Of a DNA stretch of 64,000 nucleotides, positions 30,657-41,817 are shown piece by piece. Below the pieces are notes generated by a model. The model was not told the origin of the DNA. It saw only the letters and a program-made list of their open reading frames with translations, and made no database searches. A program made the translations under genes and the position numbers. Position 1 is the first letter of the stretch; each line of letters starts with the position of its first letter. Origin of the DNA: Rhea pennata (lineage: Eukaryota > Chordata > Aves > Rheiformes > Rheidae); contig NW_026907681.1 of the NCBI RefSeq assembly GCF_028389875.1, forward strand, positions 1,426,001 to 1,490,000. Direction: 5' to 3'.

Positions 30657-32540
30657 TTACTTATTTTGTTCATTGAATTCCTGGAGCGCCCGGCGACTCA
30701 ACGCTAATGCGTCCGCATCATCGTCTAATTCAAGTGATCCATACTTAGCACGTACCAGCATTAGGTGTACAGCTTCTAGGCGGCTTTTTACAATTGCCAT
30801 TATTTTATTAAAAATACATGGTCCAAAAGTTAATGTTATTATTAACAGTAGTAAAGGCCCTGCTATGGTTGACAACAAGGTGGTGAGCCAAGGTGAATGA
30901 TTAAACCAGGATTTATACCAGTTCTGTCGAGCCTCATTTTCTCTTTTTCGTTTTTCTAGACCCTCTCGGAGTTTCATCATGGTATCTCTTACCACTCCAG
31001 TGTGATCAGCATATACACAACACTCCTCTCGCAGGGCGGCACAAAGCCCTCCTTGTTGTAAAAAGACCAAATCTAATCCCCTACAATTTTGTAGTACTAC
31101 CTCTGAGAGGAATCTAACTGATTTTTCTAACGCCGAAATGGATTGCTCGATCCTGGCCAAATCTTCGTCAACTGCGATACGCAGAGAGGTGAACTCTTGG
31201 CTTTGTTTTACTAGCGAGGCAACTCCAGTACCAGCTCCTGCAACCCCTAAAACCATTAATGTGGCCAGGGTTACAGTTGTGACTGGTTCCCTCTTTTCGA
31301 GATGGTAATCTGCTACAGTGTGGTGACTGTATATATATTCCTCAGAGTGGTATAGAATCCTTGGTATAATTATTACCTGTACACAAAAATCATGAGACAA
31401 ATTTAAGAGTTTTAATGATAAGCATGGAGTGACTCCTAATGATGAGCATGCCCACCTCGTGTTGTTGGCCGGAATTAACCATTGGTGTGACTGGTCGCTA
31501 TCCTCTAAGATGTTACAGAGACTGCCCTTTCCTCTGGGGATGGTACCCACACACCTACCGCTTCCAGATACCTGGGTTAGTGTTATCCCGATTTCTTGTC
31601 CCCAGTGGCATTGTGAGGGGTTACTTTCGTTCGAGTAGACGGGATCGCCTAAATCTCCGATGGCCTCATAATATGGGGGTCTTATGTTAATACATAACCA
31701 GCAGCATCTGGTTATATTTGGATTTGTTTGATTCAACACTCGATAACTAGCATCTATGACTTTCCATATGCTGTTCCCAGATGTGATTCTATGTTCCCCT
31801 GCAATGGTGGGGACTACATCTGTAGGGAATGATCCTATTGCACTATTGGGAGGTGTTGTAGATAGGTCTGGCCCAAGGGTTTTTGTAGGTCGGGCCTCTA
31901 GGATTCCCTTTGACAGTATGCTATTTGGTCCGACTGGTTGGGAAATCTTGGCCTCCTCTTTTTTTATCAGTATGAGGCCTCCCCTATCAGGTCCGTGTGA
32001 ATAGAATCTAACGCTCCACATTTTCCCTAGTAACCAGCTGATATCTTCCGGCTTGGTTACAGTTAGATACAGAACCTTGCAAATCTCCTCGTTCCTATAA
32101 TGTCCTGTGTATCCCAAATTTTGTCCTCGCCATCCTTGGCAGGGATCTGCTCAATGACTACATCCTAGCGGTCCATAGCCCACTTCTAAGAACTTGTCAC
32201 GACCTGCCCCAGGATTCCAGTCTGTAGCAATGGTTTCACAGCCCCAATATGCACAATAGTATTCATTTGGATAATTACAATACCCCCTTCCCGGGTTTGA
32301 GCTCGGACAGAAGTAAAGTCCTGATCGGTTGAAACACATTGTTCCTGTAGGTAGGTTACACGGTGTAGTGCGGAAACTAGGGGCACCTGCTGTCGTTACT
32401 TGCTGTATAATCTGTTGATCTTCATATCTAATTAAACTCAACCGAAAAGGTCGATGGGGGTGGTGTGGTTGTAGGATACCGCAGCTGACCATGATAATAA
32501 CTCTAATTCCCGTGTACCGCAAGAGATAGTCGGGGCCCAT
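30657..32540 (-). pseudogene. env: Gammaretrovirus-like ERV env, one stop, minus copy
   Basis: One reading frame spans 32540 to 30657 with a single TGA at 32151-32153. The remaining 486 codons are open. The surface subunit carries a CWLC motif (thiol-exchange type CXXC), many Cys and N-glycosylation sites. A weak LEKR cleavage site precedes a hydrophobic, Gly-rich fusion segment. The transmembrane subunit has [12 protein letters not shown] and a CX6CC (CAALREECC), then a membrane anchor and a cytoplasmic tail. This is the gammaretrovirus type of envelope, covalently linked by CXXC to CX6CC. The stop is shared with the plus copy. Confidence 0.9.
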
Positions 32541-32747
32541 TTCTCCTAATGTTATGTTTTACCTGGCCTCTTAACCTCCCCACCGTCTGCACTCCTCTGC
32601 CTCGCTTGTCAGTTCGGTTGCAGTGAACTACAAGGTATTGGTTCTTCTCGGCAGCAGTAGTGTTCTTCAGGGGAATCTGTTAGAGAGCCTTTGTCTAGGA
32701 GTGGGGCCCCTTCTCTCATTACGGTACATGGACAGGGGAAATAATAC

Positions 32748-33295
32748 TTATCGAGTCTGTTTAAGCATTAATTTTAAGTCGGCGGAGCCTGGAACCGCCC
32801 TCCACTCTTCTCCCAGGATCGGTCCTTTCACACGGCTGGCATGAGTCCACCCTTTTTCTGCAGTCCGAACAGCTGTTTCTGTAGTAAGCAAAACAACGCA
32901 GGGGCCTTCCCACCGAGGTGCTAATGAAGTCTCTTTCCATGTTTTGATTAGAACTTTATCTCCGGGCTGTACTCGGTGTATGGCTATATCTAATGGGGGT
33001 CGCTGCACCACTAGGCCTCTTTTCTGTAACTCTCTACGTCGGCTCATTAACTGTGTTACGTAGGGCTGTAATTGAGCATCTTGTGAATTGGGGTGGTCAA
33101 GAGGCATCTCTAAATCATATGGCATACCATAAAGCATTTCGAAAGGCAAAAGCCCCACATCAGTTCGGGGCTGCGTTCGTATGTTTAATAAAGCAAGCGG
33201 TAAGCATTTTATCCAGGACGCCTTAGTTTCTAGCATAAGTTTTGTTAACTGTTTTTTAATTTCACCATTCATTCGTTCTACCTTTCCAGAGCTTT
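32748..33295 (-). pseudogene. pol: Integrase C-terminus, minus copy
   Basis: The frame holds the end of the integrase core and the C-terminal domain with the W-E-G-P-x-x-V/L-L pattern followed by THASRVK. The Tyr of the usual GPY is Cys here (GPC). It starts immediately after a large deletion that removed the rest of integrase and RNase H. Confidence 0.85.
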
Positions 33296-33325
33296 GAGCT
33301 TTCCAGAGCTTTCCAGGCTAACTGG
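33290..33325 (-). other. 2.05-kb pol deletion scar with filler DNA
   Basis: Compared with the plus copy, bases equivalent to 50771-52821 are missing. The join holds about 22 bp of extra DNA built from repeats of ctggaaagct, a word also present at the right breakpoint. This looks like end-joining with locally templated filler. Confidence 0.8.
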
Positions 33326-34332
33326 ACGCTAGCCTGCCTTACCACTTCTTCATCCTTTCCTGCTATCAACAGATCAGCCACATACTGTACTAACGTCACT
33401 CCCGGCACTTTATTATAGTCCTGCAGAATCTGTTCCAGGGCCTGTCCGAATAAATTTGGGGATGCAGTAAATCCTTGAGGGAGGACAGTCCATCTTAGTT
33501 GCTGTTTTCTATGGGTATCCGGGTCCTCCCATTCAAAGGCAAAATAATCCCTGCTGCTCTCATCCAAAGGACATGCCCAAAACGCATCCTTTAAATCTAT
33601 CACACTGTACCATTGATCATCCGGGTGTAACTGATTTAACAGAGTATGTGGATTTGCTACTACTGGGAACCTAGTCACAGTTCTCTTATTGATTTCCCTC
33701 AAATCATGCACCAATCTATATTTGCCATCCTTTTTCCTTACTGGTCATATTGGGGTATTAAAAGGGGACATACAAGGTTCCATTAGCCCCTGTTGTAGTA
33801 ACCTCTGAATTTCAGGTTTTAATCCCCGCCTGCCCTCTTCGGACAGGGGATATTGCTTAATTCTCGTTGGTACACCCGGGTTAGTTATAGTTACCTTAAA
33901 AGGTTTAATATTCAATTTGCCCACACTGTCTGGAGTGTACCAAACTTCCGGGTTTATGCTTTGTTCATCCTCTATTCGGAGAGGACACAATTTAATTTGT
34001 AGTCTATTATCTATCACTTCTAAACTTATGCCTAATTCTATTATCAAATCTCTACCTAACAGGTTATACTCAGCTTCAGGTACCAAAAGTAAAGGTCCCA
34101 CACCTATCTTGGAACCTGATTTGATTAATACTTCTTTTATAACGAGAACCCCAAATGGTTCTCCTTTTGCCCCAATTACTTGTACCCTTTCTGCCGAGGC
34201 CTTACACCCTAAAGGTAAGGTTTGGACCGTAGATCTTTCAGCCCCTGTGTCTATGAGGAATTCCATTTCCTCACACTGGGGACCTACTTTTAATTTTATC
34301 AAGGGCTCGTTTTTTTCTCGGGTCCCCAGCAA
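33300..34332 (-). pseudogene. pol: Protease and 5' reverse transcriptase, minus copy
   Basis: Protease shows an intact LIDTGAERS active site and LLGRDLI near its end. The protease-RT frame stops at a TGA at 33745-33747 (TTA in the plus copy), then reopens through VHDLREINKRT and LPQGFTASPNLFGQ. The active-site motif reads YVAD instead of YVDD (complement near 33373-33384). RT is then cut by the deletion. The frame is in phase with gag across gag's UAG stop. Confidence 0.88.
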
Positions 34333-34350
34333 ATAGAGCCCCTGACACCC

Positions 34351-35217
34351 CTACTCATGCTTGAACATCTGCTCATCCTCTTTTCTCTGTCGACATTCTC
34401 TCTTAATATGACCCTTTCTATTACAATAAAAACAGATCACATTTCTTTGTCCCTGACCATTTCTCCCTTCTTTTCTCTCAAGCTTCCCACGCACCATCCT
34501 AGGCCTTCCTCTTTGACCTTCCCGTACTGCTGCCACCATCATTCGTACTTGTTTCTTCTCTTTTTCATCCTCTCTCCTAACATACACCTTCTGTGCCTCT
34601 CTCAGGAGTTCATCTAAACCCTTATCTTGCCAGTCCTCTATTTTCTCTAACTTTTTCCTAATGTCCGTCCAGGATTTGGCCACAAACTGAGTTTTAAGTA
34701 AGGCCCCTCCCACAGGAGTCCCTGGATCTAAGCCACTATACAACTGCAAGCTTTTTCGCAGCCTTTCTAACCATTCTGTCGGGGTCTCATCCCGCCTTTG
34801 CTGTTCATTAAAAGCCTTATTAATATTCTGTCCCCTTGGGACTGATTCCCTTATCCCCTGAATGATAATGGTTCTTAAGTCTTGCATATGACCGCGATGG
34901 ATTGGGTCCTGGTTATTCCAATTAGGCGACTGCATCGGCCACTTAACATCTGCTGCCGGACCTTGCTGGTGTTGTTGGTCCCAGATTCGCATGCCAGCTC
35001 GCCTAATCATCCCTCTTTCCTCAAATGTGAACAGGATTCCCAGGATGGACTGTAGCTCCTCCCAAGTGTAAATATTTGGTCCTGGAAACTGGTCCACCTG
35101 CTCTGCCACTCCCAGTGGGTCTTCTAGTAGGTTTCCCATTTCCTTCTTAAAATCTCTCACGTCCCCGGAATTAATGGGGACGGCTACATATCCTGTCCCC
35201 GGTTGGGGTCCTCCCAT
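34351..35217 (-). pseudogene. gag: ERV gag: capsid and nucleocapsid, minus copy
   Basis: 288 open codons cover capsid and a nucleocapsid with one zinc knuckle (CFYCNRKGHIKREC) inside a very basic, Glu/Lys-rich tail. One knuckle is the gammaretrovirus pattern. The frame ends at TAG GGG with the pol frame open and in phase beyond it, as in read-through gag-pol genes. The N-terminal part of gag is frameshifted and lacks its start. Confidence 0.9.
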
Positions 35218-35720
35218 AGCTATTTCCCGCAGTGGATATAATCCTCCTTCGAGACTTAACCCCTGTGCTGTAGTCTGACTCCTAGTTACTGGTCTCTGGG
35301 GACTAGGGTTAGCCTCGCCATCCGACTCCCCCGAGGACGGAAGTTCGGTCGGCCCGGGAAGAGAAGGGGCCGTAGGTATAGGAGGGAGTATATAAGGGGG
35401 TGGCGATAATGGGATCTCTAATTCTCGCTTCTTTTTTCCCCCGCCCTCCTTTTTCTTTTAATGGGTATAAAAGGGTTCTCGCCTCTGGATTTATCCAGAG
35501 GTGTGCATACTCGCTCTCTTCTAAGCTGAAGGGCTCCTTTGAATTTACGTAACTATTTGGGGCCTGGCATATCCAGTCCTCAGATGAACCAAAAGGGGGC
35601 CAGAAAACACTTTCTCCTTTTATAGGTTTGTTGCCCCAGACTTCAATACAATAATATATCATCTTAACTTTACTTTTTCCCCGCCTAGAAGGGGAATCAT
35701 CCCATCAATCCTAGTGGGCT
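35218..35720 (-). pseudogene. gag: ERV gag matrix/p12 region, broken, minus copy
   Basis: A frame of 117 codons (35662-35309) resembles the plus-copy matrix but shifts after a Lys/Gly-rich run. A deletion of about 265 bp at about 35724 removes the gag start codon and leader, and a 13-bp deletion removes a further piece. Confidence 0.8.
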
Positions 35721-35896
35721 ATCCGGAGTCTTCATTCGGTCTTCGTGCACAAAGATTACTTGGGGTTGCCGGCTCCTTTTTGCTTGTGGCTAATTTAGGG
35801 TTCGTCGGTGAAGGGCTTGAGTGAAAATCGCTCTCGACAGAGGCGAACTCGGCGGGGCGCCTCCCCTTCCGAAGAGCTTTTCAGTCCATTGCCTTC

Positions 35897-35914
35897 ATCC
35901 GAGTCACGGCACCA
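35897..35914 (-). promoter_or_regulatory. Primer-binding site, histidine tRNA type, minus copy
   Basis: The minus strand reads TGGTGCCGTGACTCGGAT, a perfect 18-nt complement of the known tRNA-His 3' end, four bases after the 5' LTR. Confidence 0.92.
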
Positions 35915-35918
35915 AATT

Positions 35919-36551
35919 TGTCATAAGTTACTCTCTTGAAGGTTAATTCATACAGAGAGTTTGTTAAATCATGTGAACAATTTATTTAATTAAGTAAGCA
36001 GCCACAAGCAAAACAGCGCTGGGCGGCCGGGGAGTCTCAGCTCCGCCAACGGCGCGCGCCTCCCTCACACACAGTCCCCCCTTATAGTCTGCGTTGTAAT
36101 TTCCCGGTGCGTCCCGCGCATGTGTGAGTTGCTGGGGGGGTCGTCTGAAGCTCTCTGGTGGTCGTGGAGAGGAAGGCCGTGGTCTTCTTCTGTCTCTTTA
36201 TTTTGGTTTGTCTCCTTGTGAGTGATCACAGGGGTTTGCTTATCTGTTGTGTTGACTCCCTTTTGGGATGCTGTTCTGTGAGAAAATTACAGGCGCCTGC
36301 TTATCCTTTCTTTATCCTTTTACCTTCAAAACCTCTGAGCAGCTTGTTGCTTACTTCAGCTCTTCATAGTCCTGCAAGATAGCTAGGGCCCCGACACTGG
36401 TTCCACAAGGGGTCATATAAGCTTTTGTGCTTACCATAATTTATTTGTCTGACACCATGTCTCAACCCTGATTGTTGTAAAACCTCCTCCTCCCCCTCCA
36501 TCGGCTTATTCCTCCTTCTAAACAATGAACAAATAGTTACAATTTTTTACA
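35919..36551 (-). mobile_element. 5' LTR, histidine-primed provirus (minus copy)
   Basis: 633-bp LTR. Its outer edge reads TGTAAAAAATTG where the other LTRs have TGTAATAAATTG. The outer flank (caaatgacc on the plus strand) does not match the flank of the 3' LTR. Confidence 0.93.
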
Positions 36552-37055
36552 CAAATGACCACGCCTCGGCTTTTGACATTATTTGTGACAGCAACTGCAT
36601 TTGCTCACACCCGCCCTGCACACACTTGGTGTCCTCATCCAGGGAGCACCTGCCTCGTAGGCCTACAGGCGTGCGCTTTCACTCCGACGAAAGCAGCACG
36701 GGCTCAGCAAGGCCGGTCATGTCAGTGTCCCCCAAACTAGGTGGCTTTTGCAAGCTGCTGACATCACGGAGGTGTCAGCTGGCAATGAGCGTGACATGGA
36801 GACACTCTAGCCACCGCTCTGCACTTGCAGATCCAGAAAGTGGGTGAAACGCGGCTCCGCTTCCAGCCAGGCAGGCTGCCAAGGAGCCAGGTGAGCCACA
36901 GAAGCAGAGCGCTTCCCAACAGCCTTGCCGCTGGACATCTCGTCGGCATGGCTGTAATGACAAAACCACTTCCCTAGGTCCCCTCCTTTGCAGCTCCTCC
37001 GTGCCTGTCTGTCTGTACTCCCTAAGGGGCCGTGCACTCTGGGAGGTGTTAGATC
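36552..37055. other. Upstream region of LRRC52
   Basis: No gene recognised. It must hold the LRRC52 5' UTR and promoter, or part of them, but no TATA or CpG island stands out. The provirus LTR ends 504 bp before the LRRC52 start codon, in divergent orientation. Confidence 0.45.
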
Positions 37056-40000
37056 ATGTCTCTTCCAGGTGGACACCAGCCCCTGAGCCTCATGTTTCTT
37101 TTGGGGCTGGGGCTGGCATCAGAGACTATCAACTGCCCAAGCAGGTGCAGCTGTCAGTACCTGGAAGTGAACTGCACAGGGCAACAGCTGCAAGAGCTCC
37201 CTGTGACCATCCCACTGGATACCAGGCAGCTGATTCTGGCAGCAAACAAGATCTCATACCTGCCTGCAGTGGAACTGAGCTTCCTCGCTGACCTGGTCTA
37301 TCTGGACTGCCGGGAGAACCTCTTGGGGGATGATCTGGATTTCGCTTTCGTTGGTGGGGCCAAGCTCGTCTACCTGGACCTCAGCTTCAATAACCTCACA
37401 CAGGTCACCTTCAGCACCTTCTCACAGCTCATCAGCCTGGTAGTGCTGAAGATGTCAGACAACCCCAACCTTGTGGAGATTGAGAAGGATGCCTTTGCCA
37501 ACAACACCTGGCTGAGGTATCTGGACGTGAGCCGGACTGGCTTACTATTCCTGGACACCAGCACTGTCCGTGACCTGCCCAACCTGAGGGTTCTGGGGCT
37601 CAGTGTCAACCTTTGGCACTGCAACTGCTCCTTCTTGGACTTCACTGCATGGATGACAAAGAGCAACGTTCATTTTCCAGGTGAGGGCTGTGTAAGCAGG
37701 ACCCCTCTCCTCCCTGCGCCTGCAGATCTGGGCAGAAGAGAGAGGGTATTCTGGTCTCTGCCCCAAAAGTTTGGCACATTAAGGACTGGAGAGGTCAGAC
37801 AGCACAAGCTCCTTTTAGCTCATGGGGCTGTGCCACTGCATGTCAACTGCAAGTCCAATCTTTTACTTTTACCACTGAACACGGATAAGAGCAGCTCCGT
37901 GCACTCTGTCCCACAGAGAATCACACTTGCTCACACCCTCAGGACAGAGAGGGAAGCATCGGGAAGCGTAACCAGTAGCTAGGCTATTGCTACTTCTATA
38001 AAGTGCCTGCCCCAGCTGCAGGCGGTATCACTGCGAGCTTGTTATCATTTTTGTCACTGCGAGTCACAAGCACCTTACAGCTGCAGTGCCAAGAGTGAGG
38101 AGCCCGAGGAGGCTCTGGGGAGAGCTGCAGAGAAGGCTACTGCTCTGATTTTCCTGCCTTTTCTTCAGCTGCTCGATAGACTGTATCTTTTTGTTGCTGC
38201 TGCAGTATGGCTGCGTCCATAACAGTCCGTTAAAAACCCCTCTCTCCGTGGAGATGCGTGAAGTGCTCTGCTCCTGCCTCTGTTCTGTCCTGCTCTGCTC
38301 AGCCTCTCCAGCCCTGAGCTGCCCACCGTTCTGCCAGTGTCCCCTTCACCTCAAACACCTCCTGCTACTCTGTTCCTGCACAGCGCTGCAGAAAGGCAGC
38401 TCTCCTTTGCACAACCTCTAGAGCAGTCCTGCTACAAACACAACTGGGCTGAAACCCAGCCAGCCCCGCTTCTGCTCTCAGCTGGCGCTGGATAGGGTCT
38501 CCAGGAAAAGGTCTGCTACTGTGGCAAGAGTTTTGCTGCTAACTTCAGTGGGACTATAATCACACCCCATTCCCTGCTGACCCATCTCCACATGTGAAGA
38601 GTGGACGCAATGCCTTTTTCCGTAAAAGTACGGCAGCTGTTGTGCTAAAGCAGATCAAAACGACAGTTCCTATAACCTCCAGCTATCACAGTGCTTCTAG
38701 CTCGCAAAGCAGGTACATTTGACAGGTTCTCAGGATCAAGCCGTGATCCAAATGCTCTGAATTCGGCAAAAGACTTTTGCTGTTCCCATGGGGGGTTCTG
38801 GTTTGGGTACCGGTGAAATGCGATTGACAGGGTAAAACAGAATGCAAGTTAAGACTGTGGTCAGAAAAGCGTCCCTGTATCCTTATGACTGACGGGCTTC
38901 ATATGTTCCCACTCTTCCACCAGCATCCCAGAGCAAATTGGCTCACTTTTGTTTTAAGTTATCCAAAATAATCAATGTACATGCATTGCAGATGAGCGTC
39001 CGCTTGAGTTCCTCTGACTTCTGCAGCAGAAAGGCACTTACTCCCGAGTAAGAGCAGTTTATTGACGGCAGGAGCCTTCTTTCCTTACATCATCTGGCTC
39101 ACCAAAATCCAGCTCTTTTCCATCTTATTGAGAGAGTCTACAGCTGGACCACAGATATTGAATATTCATGAGGCAAAGTGATCACTGGTTCCCTTTTCCA
39201 AAGAAACACTACTCCCAAGCGTAAAAATTTGTTATGCAGCTATGAAATTTGTATTTGATTTTCCAATTTGAAAAGGAACACATCACTGCACCAATGAAAA
39301 AAGCTTGATCCTCAGTAATTCACAATAAAATAATGAAGGAGAGCTGGGGAAAAAAAAAGAAATTTGAGAAAACCTGTCCATCAAGTAAGAAAAAGGCACA
39401 AAAGAACCATAAGGAAGGGCAAGGGAAGCTGGTGTTAGGACAGAACAGAATTAGGGATGTCTGAGTGTCTTAATAGGCGTAGTAAATGCCTGTAAAGGTA
39501 CTTATTGTCCTCATACAGGTTACAGACAGTTATGGAACAGTGTAGCGAAGTCCTACCCCTAGCAGTCGCCAGGTAGTTTGGAGATAACACGTGGAAGCCC
39601 TGAACAGGAGAGTAAAGCTCACTGCAGGTGGTTTGGAAGGCTACGAGCAGAAAAGCAAGTGGCAGCGAGGACTGGACGTATTCGTGTGGGTCCCTGCACA
39701 ATCCCGGGAAGGATGGGAAAGAGACCAAGGCACCTACTGAAACCTTTCTGATGAGGCTGGGAGGAGATGGAATAGACTGCGCCAGGGCTGGGAAGAAACG
39801 ACCCGTCTCCCTGCTTCCACGTGTCAGGGCAGGGGAGAAAGAGCGGAAAGACTCAGCAGCAGCCAGCGGAGGCAGCTCCAGTTTCCTCCTCTGTCAGACT
39901 TTGCTGCTATGTCCCAGCCAGGTGCTGCGGGTGAGTCAGCACGAGGTGTTGTATTTCCTGGAACTGGTGTGAGAACTGGGTAAACTTTAATGCTGCAGGT

Positions 40001-41817
40001 AAGTGTATCCACGCTGGGAACCCCGGATCACGTGCGCCTATCTGCATCCAGGCAGGGAAAAGCAACTCCCTGTTTGTCAGGCCTAGGCGGCCCTAAAACG
40101 AGGGTTGTCCCAGGAGCTGACAGCTCTAGCAGAGGGACGGTGGGACAGACGGAACTGAGGGGCAACGCAGAGCACTGAAATCTGCTGCAAGCAGATCCCT
40201 GTCCCGGCCTTTAGAGAGCCACTGCAGCTTCACAGACCACTTTGTGCCAGTGTTTTACGCTCAGCTGGAGCTGCGCACGGTCGAGGCGCAGGCGGGAAGT
40301 TCCCACAGCTCGACGGCTTGGGGTAAGGGTGAACGAGCCCCGCAGTTACGCTCCTGACAGCGAGCGATAACAGCACCAACGGTCTCTGCAGCTGTATCCA
40401 CTCGTCAACGTATAACAAAATACAACATAACATAATACAGTATAAATTGTTGCTCGTCCCTCTCCCCTGCTCCCTTTCCCTAAGGACCACCCATCCAGCA
40501 CTTCCAGCAGCGACCGACACGGTTCTGTCGCAGTAACCGAGTCTGTCGCACTGATTTCAAAACCCCCAGGGGAAGGAGGCGGCTGTGCTGGAGGCCACAC
40601 TGGCCTTCTACAAACACCAGGAAGAGACATTGCTTCCTACTACGCCCAGCCTTCACTAGCTCCAGAGGGAAAAACCAGCACCTGTTTTCTCACGGCCTAG
40701 ACTACAATACGGCAGAGCACAGTCATTATTTCGGCGGAACTGAATTACTGAGGACTTTCTTCTTTTTCTTTCACACAACAAGCTCGGTGACCCCTAACTG
40801 CAAACAACCCAAGTTTCACAGCTTGACTCTGTGGATGCAGACCTCACTATGCCAGCATAAAACAACCTCTTTCAGCTTAGCCTATGGCATGTCAGAAGAT
40901 GTTTAAGGTTTTTTAAAAAAAAATCACAAGAGCTTTTATATTAAAATGAAGGTGCTCAGTTAGCAGAACTCAACAGTGCAGGTACAGCAGCTTGACACTG
41001 CGGTATAATCCAACCGGCAGTATTTTCCTATCGCGACAATAACACAGAAATCGTTCTGATCATTCTGGCTACCTGGTTTGGCAAGGGACGGACTACGTAT
41101 TTTCCCCCAGGCTCTTCAGGGAAAGGAGTGTGAAGTGCGGAGACATTTTTCAAAGGCTTTAGGAAACTCCTCCACTGCTTTTCTAGCAGGACTCCTACCC
41201 ACTATTGCTCAGGACACGGACAAGTTAGTCTTGCTTCTGCTTTTCCCTCTGCAGGTGCCGAGAACATCACCTGCTACATGCCAGAAGGTCTACGCAGCTT
41301 GAAAATGCCCGCAGTGGAGGCACAGCTCCAGCTGGACTGCCTGATCCAACTGCACAAGCAGGACTACATCTTTCTGTGTCTCGTTGGCTTCTGTATATTC
41401 TCAGCTGGCACTGTGGCAGCCTGGCTGGCTGGCATCTGTGCAGTGATAGATGAACTCTACACTGCAAAATCTGCCCCCCACCGGGGCGCAGGACATCATT
41501 GGCAAAATATCGAGTGGCCACTAGAACTGTGGACAGTGCCTATCTGCCAACCAGGAGCATTAGCACTCCTCCTGTACCATATGATACCCGCTGAAAAGCA
41601 GGATCAGCATGGGGCCTACCACGTCCCACAAACAGGCTTGAGCAATTATGTCCCATGCACAGGAAAGGCCCCAGAACTGTGCTGTAGCCAGGGAGTTTAC
41701 CTTTACCAAGGTCTCTGGGCCACAAAACCCAGCAGAGCTTGCTGGGACCAGCCCCGAGAGCTCACTGGTGCCCCAAAGAATCTGAGAATCTTCTGCTGTG
41801 CAAAGGCAGGTATATGA
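37056..41817 (+). CDS. LRRC52: LRRC52, leucine-rich repeat protein 52 (two exons)
   Basis: Exon 1 is 37056-37680 and exon 2 is 41255-41817. They join in phase 1 across a GTGAGG donor and a ctctgcag acceptor. Exon 1 gives a signal peptide, a Cys-rich N-cap (CPSRCSCQ), five leucine-rich repeats and a C-cap (WHCNCSF). Exon 2 gives the second half of the C-cap, a membrane helix (YIFLCLVGFCIFSAGTVAAW) and the cytoplasmic tail. In mammals LRRC52 is the testis-enriched auxiliary subunit of the SLO3 sperm potassium channel. The N-terminal 260 or so residues align well with human LRRC52 from memory. After the helix the tail is unrelated and longer (about 395 residues in all against 313 in human), so the 3' end may be misjudged or divergent. 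No frame break was seen before that. Confidence 0.88.
37681..41254 (+). other. LRRC52 intron
   Basis: 3.57 kb with no further exon or full transposon recognised. A-rich runs occur at 39350 and 40914. Confidence 0.6.
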
